A DNA stretch of 6,831 nt, taken from positions 1-6,831 of the forward strand of contig JAGMDW010000201.1 of the NCBI GenBank assembly GCA_023128455.1, written 5' to 3'. The DNA is from Desulfurellaceae bacterium. Its GTDB lineage: Bacteria > Campylobacterota_A > Desulfurellia > JAGGSF01. The translations under genes were made by a program, and so were the position numbers. The notes beneath the pieces are model-generated. The model was not told where the DNA came from and did not search any database. It worked only from the letters and a program-made list of their open reading frames with translations. Positions within the stretch are counted from its first letter, which is position 1; each line of letters begins with the position of its first letter. Below, piece after piece: positions 1-6,679 of this stretch.

Positions 1-620
1 ATGGAGATATGGACTTTAAGGCTGCAGGAACAAAAGATGGGATCACCGCCTTGCAAATGGATATAAAGATAAAGGGAGTGAACAAAGAAATTCTTACGGA
101 AGCTTTAGAAAAAGCAAAAAAGGCAAGGGCAAAGGTATTGGACAAAATGCTCGCTGCTCTTCCCGAAGCACGAAAAAGTCTTTCTCCTCATGCCCCCAAA
201 ATAGAAATAATTAATATCTCTCCCGACAAAATCAAGGATGTTATTGGACCTGGCGGAAAGATGATCAAAAAGATAACGGAACAGACAGGTGCTAAAATCA
301 ACATTTCTCAGGATGGAGAGGTGACAATATTTTGCGAAAAGGCAAATGACATGGCAGAAGCTGTGAAAATGGTAAAGGACTTAGCTCAAAAAGTTGAGGA
401 AGGTGAAATATACGAGGGCATGGTAAGCAGAGTGGAGGATTACGGAGCATTTGTTAAAATATCACCAAATATAGAGGGTTTGGTTCATATTTCTCAGCTT
501 GACCGCAGCCGTGTAAACAAGGTGTCTGATATAGTAAGGGTAGGAGATAAAGTAAAGGTAAAAGTATTGTCCGTAGATGGGCACGGCAGAGTTTCTCTTT
601 CTAGGAAGGCTCTTCTTTAA
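1..620 (+). CDS. pnp: Polynucleotide phosphorylase, C-terminal part (5' end outside window)
   Basis: PNPase is the cytoplasmic phosphorolytic 3'-5' exoribonuclease of RNA decay. The reading frame is open from the left edge (first full codon at base 3), so the gene is cut, and the ATG at 9 is internal. The first residues visible read GDMDFKAAGT, the end of the second RNase PH-like core domain; by alignment from memory, the Asp at bases 6-8 corresponds to the metal-binding Asp492 of E. coli PNPase. Counting from the ATG at 9, a KH domain follows at about residues 64-125, with its GxxG loop as GPGG at 80-83. An S1 RNA-binding domain spans about 132-200 (EGMVSRVEDYGAFVKI, then GLVHISQL and GRVSLSRKAL). 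The protein stops right after S1, without the acidic tail some proteobacterial PNPases carry. The TAA is 14 bases before the next start and no terminator lies between, so co-transcription is likely. Confidence 0.97.
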   Translation, partial: GDMDFKAAGTKDGITALQMDIKIKGVNKEILTEALEKAKKARAKVLDKMLAALPEARKSLSPHAPKIEIINISPDKIKDVIGPGGKMIKKITEQTGAKINISQDGEVTIFCEKANDMAEAVKMVKDLAQKVEEGEIYEGMVSRVEDYGAFVKISPNIEGLVHISQLDRSRVNKVSDIVRVGDKVKVKVLSVDGHGRVSLSRKALL

Positions 621-634
621 AATGTGAACAAGAA

Positions 635-1843
635 ATGAAGAATAACATTGCTATAAAAAAAATAGAGAAAGATGCGGATAGTATTTGTATCGGTATTTGG
701 GTTAAAGTTGGGTCTGCTTTGGAGAACAAACAAGAGCAAGGGTTGTCCCACTTTATTGAACACATGTTATTTAAAGGGACAAAAAAAAGGACCTACCGTC
801 AAATAGCAGAACAGATGGATACATTGGGTGGTGTGATCAACGCCTTTACCTCCCGTGAATTTACATGTTTTTATGTGAAGGTGTGGGAAAAATACTTTCT
901 GGAAGCTTGGGACATATTAACAGATATAGTTACTCAATCTGTAATAGATAAAAATGAATTAGAACAGGAAAGAAAGGTTATCTTAGAAGAGATAAATATG
1001 ACTCAGGATATGCCGGATGAGTATGTATTTGATGTATTTATGGAAAATGCGTATAAATTCTCTCACCTTGGGTGCTCTATTTTAGGAACCAAAGAAAAAA
1101 TACTCAACTATACCAGAGAAAACTTAATAAGATTTATGCAGGAATATTATAAAAAAGAGAATATTATAATTACAATGGGTGGAAAGCATAGAGATATACC
1201 CCTTTCTGCATTGGAGGGTGAGTGGTTATACAAGCCTAATGAAAATATAAGCAGCGAAGACTATCAAGTTGCATTTACCCCCGGCAAAGATCTTATAGAA
1301 AGAAAATTGGAACAGAGTAACATCATCTTAGGTTGGCCTACCTGTCCGATAGGTAATGAAAGAAAATACGCCGTTTCACTGTTTAATAATATATTTGGTG
1401 GAAGTATGAGTTCTCACCTGTTCCAGCATATTAGAGAGGAAAAAGGACTTGCTTATTCTATAGGCTCGTCGGCAAGCTTTTTTAAGAAAACAGGATTGAA
1501 CTATATATTTGCAGGTACGTCAAAGAAAAATACGCAAACCTTGGTAGATGAGATAAAGAGAGAAATAGAAAAAATAAAGGAAAACTACATCTCCTCAGAA
1601 GAGTTGCATAAAGCAAAGGTATGTTCAAAAGGGAAAATGATATTGGGTTTAGAAGATACGAAAAATCTAATGTTAAAAGCGGGAACGGATCTGATATATT
1701 TTGGTCGATATATAGAACCCGAGGAAGTAATAAAAAAGATAGAAGATGTAAAAATGGATAATATCGTAGAGATTATAGATGATATAGATATGAATAAAAT
1801 GCACTTAACAATATTGGGAGATATAAAGGATATAAAATGGTAA
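635..1843 (+). CDS. M16 family zinc metallopeptidase (processing-peptidase/MlpA-like)
   Basis: This 402-residue protein is a single-unit M16B peptidase of the size of mitochondrial processing peptidase beta and Bacillus MlpA. The inverted zinc motif HxxEH is intact (H39, E42, H43 in HFIEHMLFKGT). The third ligand is E119 in ERKVILEEI, 76 residues after H43 as in MPP beta, and the supporting glutamate E112 is also present. The second half carries the conserved R/Y pair (R267 and Y274 in REEKGLAYS) typical of the C-terminal M16 domain, so it should be catalytically competent. No signal peptide is seen, suggesting a cytoplasmic enzyme; its substrate is unknown. ATG 635 is forced: the frame has a TAG at 602-604 and no start codon between, and a later start would lose the first strand. 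No clear Shine-Dalgarno precedes it, so expression may depend on translation of pnp just upstream. The 3' end overlaps the next gene by 7 bases. Confidence 0.94.
   Translation: MKNNIAIKKIEKDADSICIGIWVKVGSALENKQEQGLSHFIEHMLFKGTKKRTYRQIAEQMDTLGGVINAFTSREFTCFYVKVWEKYFLEAWDILTDIVTQSVIDKNELEQERKVILEEINMTQDMPDEYVFDVFMENAYKFSHLGCSILGTKEKILNYTRENLIRFMQEYYKKENIIITMGGKHRDIPLSALEGEWLYKPNENISSEDYQVAFTPGKDLIERKLEQSNIILGWPTCPIGNERKYAVSLFNNIFGGSMSSHLFQHIREEKGLAYSIGSSASFFKKTGLNYIFAGTSKKNTQTLVDEIKREIEKIKENYISSEELHKAKVCSKGKMILGLEDTKNLMLKAGTDLIYFGRYIEPEEVIKKIEDVKMDNIVEIIDDIDMNKMHLTILGDIKDIKW
1825..1830 (+). promoter_or_regulatory. Ribosome binding site of the class V aminotransferase
   Basis: AAAGGA lies inside the end of the peptidase gene with a 6-base spacer to ATG 1837. 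It supports 1837 rather than the later in-frame ATG at 1858, which would remove the first seven residues. Confidence 0.6.
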
Positions 1844-2973
1844 TTAAAAAATACCTTATGACACCAGGACCTACTCCTATCCCTTCATTTGTGAATATCT
1901 CTATGCAGAGTCTAATTCATCATAGAACAGACGAGTTTAGAGAGGTAATACGCTCTTGCAGGAAGATGCTTAAAGAATATTTTCAAACGCAAAATGAGGT
2001 TGCAATATTCACTTCTTCTGGTACGGGGGCAATGGAAGCGTCCATTTCCAATACAATGTGTGCAGGAGATAAAATTGTTACAGTAGAAGGCGGAAAATTT
2101 GGTGAAAGATGGGGTAAAATTGCTCGCTCTTATGGAGTAAAAAACATACCCTTAAACGTAGAATATGGTGATTATGCAAGGCCGGAGAATATAAAGAAGA
2201 TAATAGATAGCGAAAAAAATATTAAGGGCGTATATATTCAAGCATCAGAAACATCAACCGGCACCTTTCATCCCATAGATGAAATAGGAATAATGTTAAA
2301 GAAAGATTATCCAGACATTCTATATGTAGTAGATGGAATAACAGCAGTGGGCGTCATGAATATAAAACCGGATAAATGGGGCATAGACATGCTCATCTCC
2401 GGTTCACAAAAGGCGCTTATGCTTCCACCAGGACTTTCTTTTATCAGTGTAAGCAAGAAGGCAGAAGGTTTTATGGAAAGATCAAAGCTCCCACATTACT
2501 ATTTTGATATTAAGGGTGAACTGAGCAAGAAAGATACATTATTTACACCGGCCATAACACTCTTTCTGGGCTTGCAGAGATCATTGAAATACATTTTGTA
2601 TGAAGAGGGGCTGGAAAATACCATAAAGAGACATGACCTTTTGGCTCGTGCTGTAAGAGAATCTGTGAAAGCAATGGGCTTAGAGCTATTGTCTAAAAAA
2701 CCAACCGATTCTCTAACTGCTGTTATCTCTCCTAAAGATATTAACAGCTCAAATATCGTAAGAATAATGAAAGATGAATGTGGGGTTCAAATATCCAATG
2801 GTCAAGGCGATTTAAAAGGGAAGATATTTCGTATCAGTCATATGGGCTACATAGGCAAACCGGATATTGTAATGGCTATTGGTGCATTAGAAATAGCACT
2901 AAAGAAATTAGGATATCACTTTTCTTTAGGCCAGGGAACAAAAAGTCTGCTGGAGATATTTTCCAATGGATAA
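1837..2973 (+). CDS. Class V PLP-dependent aminotransferase (alanine/serine-glyoxylate type)
   Basis: A 378-residue fold-type I PLP enzyme of the alanine-glyoxylate/serine-glyoxylate aminotransferase group. Visible motifs are the N-terminal MTPGPTPIP (8-16), HHRTDEFRE (28-36), the phosphate-binding SGTGAMEA (61-68), D166 in VVDGITAVG (pairs with the PLP ring nitrogen), and the Schiff-base lysine K192 in SGSQKALMLPPG. Near the C-terminus, FRISHMGY (331-338) carries R332, equivalent to the substrate-carboxylate arginine of the family. Reactions in this family interconvert alanine or serine with glyoxylate or hydroxypyruvate; some bacterial members may feed the phosphorylated serine pathway, and sequence alone does not decide between these. 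The start at 1837 is supported by an AAAGGA ribosome site at 1825-1830 and by the expected spacing to TPGPTP. The gene overlaps the peptidase gene by 7 bases and hisZ by 8, so it is translationally coupled at both ends. No serA is adjacent. Confidence 0.93.
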   Translation: MVIKKYLMTPGPTPIPSFVNISMQSLIHHRTDEFREVIRSCRKMLKEYFQTQNEVAIFTSSGTGAMEASISNTMCAGDKIVTVEGGKFGERWGKIARSYGVKNIPLNVEYGDYARPENIKKIIDSEKNIKGVYIQASETSTGTFHPIDEIGIMLKKDYPDILYVVDGITAVGVMNIKPDKWGIDMLISGSQKALMLPPGLSFISVSKKAEGFMERSKLPHYYFDIKGELSKKDTLFTPAITLFLGLQRSLKYILYEEGLENTIKRHDLLARAVRESVKAMGLELLSKKPTDSLTAVISPKDINSSNIVRIMKDECGVQISNGQGDLKGKIFRISHMGYIGKPDIVMAIGALEIALKKLGYHFSLGQGTKSLLEIFSNG

Positions 2974-4207
2974 ACCCTTTTATAGTATTCCTTCCGGTGT
3001 AAGGGAATTATTTCCTCCATTGCCTGCTATAAGCAGGAAAATCGAACAGGAAATAATAGAATTTTTTTCTCTTTACGGATATGAGGAGATTTCCACACCT
3101 GTTTTTATGTATGAATTGCATATGAGAAATGAGTTGTTTGAACCATTCGAAAGTACATTTTTTAAATTGACAGATAGAAATACAGGAGAAACACTTGTAT
3201 TAAGGCCAGATGTCTCATTGCAAATCCTGCAGATGGTGCTAAACAAAAGAGAGAAGTTGTTACCCTTAAGATTTTCCTATGCAGAAGATGTTTATAGAGA
3301 TATGCCTCCTCAAGCAGGATTGATGAGAGAATTTCGTCAGATTGGGGTAGAACTTCTTGGATTGAAAGAATTAGAAGGGGATGCGGAAATAATTGGGGTT
3401 GTTTTGAAAGTATTTAAAAAAATAGGGATAAACAATCTTGTTTTAAGATTAGGAAACACAGAAATTATAAATACAGCAGTTAAAACAAAAGACGAAAAGT
3501 TAAAGAGACAACTCATCTCTGCTTTTTCTAAGAAGAATTTCTCTTTAGCTAAATCTATGATGAAAGAGAAGGAAATGGAAACTGCAGATTTGATAGATGT
3601 TCTTTCTTCTGTAACTGAAAAAGACCAAATCAAAAAGATAAATGTAAAAGGGGAATTAAAAGCAGAGATAAATAAATTAGTGGATCTTTTGGACATTATT
3701 CAGGTGGATACCTCTCTAATAAAGGTATTTTTGGACCTGCTCTATTGTGAAAATACAAATTATCATAGAGGAATTGCTTTTGAAATATACGCAAAAAATA
3801 CAGGACAACCCTTATGTATTGGGGGAAGATATGGTAAAATAACAGAGTTTTTGGGTGAATATATTCCAGCTACAGGATTTACATTAAACTTAGACAGGGT
3901 GGTTCAATCATTGAATATCCACAAAATAGATAAAAAAACAGTGTTTGTTATAGATAGGACAAGTGACAAAAAACAGGGAAGAATGATTTGTGAAATACTG
4001 CGAGAAAAAGGAATTCCATCCGTAAGGGACATAATAAAGAGAAATGTAACAGACTCTCTTGTTTATGCAAGAGAAATGGGATACAGGTGGTGTTTGATTG
4101 TAGAAAAGGATATAGAAATATATAATGTAAATAAAGAAGTTTTTGTTCAGGTAGACTTTGAGAGGTGGTTGAGTGAATACATTGATAATAGGAATGCAAT
4201 GGGGTGA
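2966..4207 (+). CDS. hisZ: ATP phosphoribosyltransferase regulatory subunit HisZ (HisRS paralogue)
   Basis: HisZ is a catalytically inactive relative of histidyl-tRNA synthetase. It binds short-form HisG to make the hetero-octameric ATP-PRTase, the first enzyme of histidine synthesis, and carries the histidine feedback site. Class II synthetase-like features are IPSGVRELFPP (8-18), LRPDVSLQI (79-87; HisZ-type LRPD instead of HisRS LRPEGT), PPQAGLMREFRQIGVELLG (114-132) and GGRYGKITEFLG (286-297). In the histidine-binding segment, HisRS has RGLDYY, but here the aligned residues are ENTNYH (262-267). The histidine-activating arginine (Arg259 in E. coli HisRS) is therefore lost, arguing for HisZ over an active synthetase. 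At 413 residues it is a long form: about 95 residues after 320 make an additional alpha/beta C-terminal region. GGAG at 2952-2955 lies 10 bases before the ATG. The ATG overlaps the previous gene's end by 8 bases and the tail overlaps purA by 35. No hisG is in the window. Confidence 0.87.
   Translation: MDKPFYSIPSGVRELFPPLPAISRKIEQEIIEFFSLYGYEEISTPVFMYELHMRNELFEPFESTFFKLTDRNTGETLVLRPDVSLQILQMVLNKREKLLPLRFSYAEDVYRDMPPQAGLMREFRQIGVELLGLKELEGDAEIIGVVLKVFKKIGINNLVLRLGNTEIINTAVKTKDEKLKRQLISAFSKKNFSLAKSMMKEKEMETADLIDVLSSVTEKDQIKKINVKGELKAEINKLVDLLDIIQVDTSLIKVFLDLLYCENTNYHRGIAFEIYAKNTGQPLCIGGRYGKITEFLGEYIPATGFTLNLDRVVQSLNIHKIDKKTVFVIDRTSDKKQGRMICEILREKGIPSVRDIIKRNVTDSLVYAREMGYRWCLIVEKDIEIYNVNKEVFVQVDFERWLSEYIDNRNAMG
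4162..4167 (+). promoter_or_regulatory. Ribosome binding site deciding the purA GTG start
   Basis: GAGGTG, complementary to the 16S rRNA 3' end, sits 5 bases before GTG 4173 and inside the hisZ coding sequence. It decides the non-ATG start of purA. The next in-frame ATG at 4194 lies just before WGDEGKGK and would delete the first beta strand. Confidence 0.75.
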
Positions 4208-5438
4208 TGAAGGGAAAGGCAAGGTGGTTGATGCACTTGCTCCATCTTTTGATGTTGTCATAAGATACCAAGGAGGAGCCAATGCCGGGCACACCATAGT
4301 AACGGATAAAGGCAAATTTATCTTTCATCACATACCCTCCGGGATACTCTATCCAGATAAAATATGCATAATAGGAAATGGAATGGTCGTTGATCCCGAA
4401 AGTCTTCTACAAGAGATAGATGTATTAAAAAAGATGGGGATTGAATTTAAAAAAAGGTTTTTTATCAGTGATAGGGCACATATCGTTATGCCTTATCATA
4501 AAAGTATAGATAAAGAGAGAGAAACTCTTTTGGGCGATAAAAAGATAGGGACAACGGGTAGAGGCATTGGTCCCTGTTATGTAGATAAATATGCGCGAAT
4601 AGGGATAAGAGCCGCTTATCTTAAAGATGAGAATAGACTACGAGAGAAAGTAGAAAACAATGTAAAAGAAGTGAACGAGATTCACAAAACCTACGGCTTG
4701 CCACTTATAAGTGTTGAGGATGTGTTTGATTACTATAGAAATTATGCACTCAAAATAGTCTCCTATATTCATGATACCACCTATCTTGTGAACTTTTATT
4801 ATCAAAAGGGGCTGAGCATTCTGTTTGAAGGTGCGCAGGGTATAATGCTGGATGTAGATTTTGGTACATACCCTTATACTACCTCGTCTCATCCTTCGGT
4901 GGGAGGAGCATTTATCGGCTCCGGGCTTCCGCACAAGAGTTTACGCAGGGTTATAGGAGTGATGAAAGCCTATACTACCCGGGTTGGGAGCGGTCCATTT
5001 CCCACCGAGCTTCTTGGAGAAGAAGGAGATATATTGAGAGAAAATGGTAAGGAATTCGGCTCTACCACAGGCAGAGCACGTCGCTGCGGGAATTTGGATT
5101 TGGTAATAGCAAAATATGCATGTATGATAAATGGTATAGATGAAATTGCCTTGACAAAATTGGATGTTCTGGACGGTTTATCTCAACTCAAAATGTGTAT
5201 AGGGTATGAATACAAGGGAGAAATTGTTACGGAAATTCCTGCGAACACAGAAATGTATGGTGAATATAAACCGATATATAAAACATTGCCCGGTTGGGAT
5301 AAAACAAAGGGTATAACAAAATACGAAAAGCTCCCCCCCGGTGCTAAAAAATACATTGAAGAGATAGAAGAAAGGCTTAATGTAAAAGTATCAATGATTT
5401 CTACCGGTCCCAAGAGGAAGGAAGCCATACTCAGATAA
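4173..5438 (+). CDS. purA: Adenylosuccinate synthetase
   Basis: PurA joins IMP and aspartate using GTP to make adenylosuccinate, the first committed step to AMP. The 421-residue protein is full length for the family (E. coli 432). The N-terminal GTP/IMP loop reads QWGDEGKGK (9-17) with catalytic D12, followed by QGGANAGHT with catalytic H40. GTTGRGIGP (126-134), FEGAQG (218-223), GTYPYTTSS (231-239), VGSGPFPTEL (271-280), STTGRARR (297-304, including the aspartate loop arginines) and TKLDVLDG (328-335) are all intact, and the end ISTGPKRKE matches the family C-terminus. The start is GTG at 4173: it places the conserved IIGMQWGDEG at the normal distance and has a good ribosome site (GAGGTG, 4162-4167). 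The first 35 bases overlap hisZ. hisZ-purA adjacency is also known from Pseudomonas, so the pairing recurs across distant bacteria. Confidence 0.98.
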   Translation: MNTLIIGMQWGDEGKGKVVDALAPSFDVVIRYQGGANAGHTIVTDKGKFIFHHIPSGILYPDKICIIGNGMVVDPESLLQEIDVLKKMGIEFKKRFFISDRAHIVMPYHKSIDKERETLLGDKKIGTTGRGIGPCYVDKYARIGIRAAYLKDENRLREKVENNVKEVNEIHKTYGLPLISVEDVFDYYRNYALKIVSYIHDTTYLVNFYYQKGLSILFEGAQGIMLDVDFGTYPYTTSSHPSVGGAFIGSGLPHKSLRRVIGVMKAYTTRVGSGPFPTELLGEEGDILRENGKEFGSTTGRARRCGNLDLVIAKYACMINGIDEIALTKLDVLDGLSQLKMCIGYEYKGEIVTEIPANTEMYGEYKPIYKTLPGWDKTKGITKYEKLPPGAKKYIEEIEERLNVKVSMISTGPKRKEAILR

Positions 5439-5443
5439 GGAGG
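5437..5443 (+). promoter_or_regulatory. Strong ribosome binding site of the HIT gene
   Basis: AAGGAGG overlaps the purA TAA stop (5436-5438) and lies 5 bases before ATG 5449. It is among the strongest initiation sites in the window, so the HIT gene can initiate independently even though it sits inside the operon. Confidence 0.85.
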
Positions 5444-5448
5444 ATATT

Positions 5449-5784
5449 ATGTGTATCTTTTGTGATATTATTGAAGGAAAATTGCCCTGTAATAAGATAT
5501 ATGAAGATGAAAACTATTTCGCTTTTAAAGACATCAAACCCAAAGCACCTGTGCATATCCTTATCGTTCCTAAGAAACATATAGAAAAGGTAGCCGATGT
5601 GGATGATGAAAATAAAAATATTATCGGTGATATGGTAATTATTGCCAACAAAATTGCTAAGGATTTGAATATAGATAAGAGTGGCTATAGATTAATTATA
5701 AATAATGGACCGGATGCCGGACAGGAGGTTTATCACCTTCACCTCCATTTAATGGGAGGGAAAAAGATGATATTCACTGCATAA
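5449..5784 (+). CDS. hinT: HIT family nucleotide hydrolase, HinT type
   Basis: HinT proteins are small homodimeric cytoplasmic purine nucleoside phosphoramidases that hydrolyse AMP linked through nitrogen to lysine or other amines. The 111 residues contain the defining triad HLHLH (H96, H98, H100) within GQEVYHLHLHLMGG, with H98 in the position of the nucleophile. H36 in APVHILIVPKKH and N86 in INNGPDAG are also as expected. An N-terminal CxxC (C2, C5) together with H44 and H96 fits the structural zinc site of many bacterial HIT proteins. E. coli HinT has no such cysteines and has a longer C-terminal tail; here the chain ends seven residues after the MGG. The start is set by a strong AAGGAGG at 5437-5443. 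The gene lies 10 bases after purA and shares one base with aroQ, so it is in the same transcript as AMP synthesis; a functional tie is plausible but inferred. Confidence 0.95.
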   Translation: MCIFCDIIEGKLPCNKIYEDENYFAFKDIKPKAPVHILIVPKKHIEKVADVDDENKNIIGDMVIIANKIAKDLNIDKSGYRLIINNGPDAGQEVYHLHLHLMGGKKMIFTA

Positions 5785-6233
5785 TGAAGATATTGTTTAT
5801 CAACGGACCCAATTTGAATATGCTGGGGAAAAGGGAAAAAAGTACCTACGGTAATTCTTCCTGGAAAGAAATAGAGGAAGAGTTACATAAAGAAGCACAA
5901 AAATTAAATGTAGAGGTATTATTCTTTCAATCCAATTACGAGGGCAAAATTATAGAACGCATACATGAAGCAGAGAAAGAAAATGTAGATTTTCTCATTA
6001 TAAATGCCGGCGCTTATACCCATACCAGTATTGCTATAAGAGATGCTGTTTCATCTGTTCAGATACCCATTATAGAGGTGCACATGTCCAATATATTCAA
6101 AAGAGAATCATTTAGACATATTTCATTTCTGTCTGATATTGCTCAGGGAATAATTTGTGGAATGGGTAAACTGAGTTATAAATTGGCGCTTCATGCCGCA
6201 CTTGAACTAAAAGATGGAACACCTGATATGTGA
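5784..6233 (+). CDS. aroQ: 3-dehydroquinate dehydratase, type II
   Basis: AroQ dehydrates 3-dehydroquinate to 3-dehydroshikimate, step three of the shikimate pathway, as a cytoplasmic dodecamer. At 149 residues it has the usual type II length. The start NGPNLNMLGKRE (7-18) leads into the flexible lid carrying catalytic R17 and Y22 (STYG). QSNYEGKIIERIHEA (49-63) and IINAGAYTHTS (72-82) provide N74 and H80. IEVHMSNIFKRESFRH (97-112) provides E98, H100, R107 and R111. These match the active-site set known from the Mycobacterium tuberculosis enzyme, so the protein should be active. Its ATG shares an A with the TAA of the HIT gene (TAATG). The nearest purine-rich site (GGGAGGG, 5754-5760) is 23 bases away, too far for normal initiation, so reinitiation after the HIT gene is likely. 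The last 20 bases overlap the Mut7-C gene. Confidence 0.97.
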   Translation: MKILFINGPNLNMLGKREKSTYGNSSWKEIEEELHKEAQKLNVEVLFFQSNYEGKIIERIHEAEKENVDFLIINAGAYTHTSIAIRDAVSSVQIPIIEVHMSNIFKRESFRHISFLSDIAQGIICGMGKLSYKLALHAALELKDGTPDM

Positions 6234-6678
6234 TGCGATGTTGGGGAAATTAGCTAAATGGTTGAGAATATTGGGATTTGACACCTTATACGAAAGAGAA
6301 ATAAAAGATGAAAAACTGACAGAAAAGACAGGAAAAACAGGAAGAATATTGCTTACTGCAGATAGAAGATTGGCAGTGAGGAAAATATTGAGAGGAAAAG
6401 TAATATTGATCAACAGTTTTTTTCTTAAAGAACAATTAAAAGAGACAATAGAAAAACTGCATTTGCAAATAAGAGGAGAAAAATTTTTCTCTCGTTGTCT
6501 TATATGCAACTCACCACTTTTGCCTATCTGTAAAGAGAAGATAAAAAATAGAGTTCCTCCTTATGTATATAAGACAATATCATCCTTTTCTATTTGTCCT
6601 CTTTGTGATAAAATATATTGGTTGGCAACACATAGAGAAAGAATGATAAGTAGATTGGAATATTTATTGGAGGTGTGA
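6214..6678 (+). CDS. Mut7-C domain protein (PIN-like RNase fold with zinc ribbon, formerly DUF82)
   Basis: A 154-residue stand-alone Mut7-C protein, named for the C-terminal domain of animal MUT-7 exonucleases. The N-terminus has the family signature CDAMLGKLAKWLRILGFDT (6-24), with acidic D7. The segment ILLTADRRL (45-53) carries a second acidic residue, D50. These acidic positions are those expected for metal binding in a PIN-like nuclease fold. A zinc ribbon follows with two CxxC pairs (C95/C98 and C128/C131) around VPPYVY (114-119), and the family-typical KIYWLATHRERM (133-144) closes it. The cellular role of bacterial members is not established; an RNase or RNA-processing function is inferred from fold. 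ATG 6214 is preferred because the later in-frame ATG at 6238 would remove D7. The start has no clear ribosome site and overlaps aroQ by 20 bases, suggesting coupling. No antitoxin-like partner precedes it, so this is not a typical PIN toxin module. Confidence 0.88.
   Translation: MEHLICDAMLGKLAKWLRILGFDTLYEREIKDEKLTEKTGKTGRILLTADRRLAVRKILRGKVILINSFFLKEQLKETIEKLHLQIRGEKFFSRCLICNSPLLPICKEKIKNRVPPYVYKTISSFSICPLCDKIYWLATHRERMISRLEYLLEV
6669..6675 (+). promoter_or_regulatory. Strong ribosome binding site of the right-edge gene
   Basis: GGAGGTG ends immediately before the Mut7-C TGA (6676-6678) and 4 bases before ATG 6680 (6 bases counted from the GGAGG core). It is the main support for calling the partial downstream gene. 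Confidence 0.8.
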
Positions 6679-6679
6679 A

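Noticed and set aside
621..634. Possible terminator between pnp and the peptidase gene.
   Set aside because: The 14-base gap contains no inverted repeat and no T-tract.
2778..3002. Open + strand frame of 74 codons across the aminotransferase/hisZ junction.
   Set aside because: It lies in another frame of two well-supported genes, has no family match, and its composition (many Trp, Arg, Ser, Tyr) is that of an out-of-frame translation.
2966..4207. Possible active histidyl-tRNA synthetase (hisS).
   Set aside because: The catalytic RGLDYY and LRPEGT motifs are replaced by ENTNYH and LRPDVS, which is the HisZ pattern.
3337..4331. Three minus-strand open frames opposite hisZ and the start of purA (119, 135 and 127 codons).
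   Set aside because: They are antisense to two clearly coding genes. Their translations are Phe/Ser/Ile-rich low-complexity shadows of the A-rich + strand, and two of them overlap each other.
4638..5428. Minus-strand open frames opposite purA (98 and 81 codons).
   Set aside because: purA is intact with all motifs; these frames have no recognisable domains and are best explained as shadows.
6207..6509. Minus-strand open frame opposite the Mut7-C gene.
   Set aside because: The + strand gene has conserved family motifs throughout; the antisense frame is Ser/Phe/Asn/Leu-rich with no motif.
6214..6678. Possible PIN-domain toxin of a toxin-antitoxin pair.
   Set aside because: No small antitoxin-like gene precedes it (aroQ does), and the zinc ribbon plus the LGKLAKWLRILG signature places it in the Mut7-C family rather than VapC.
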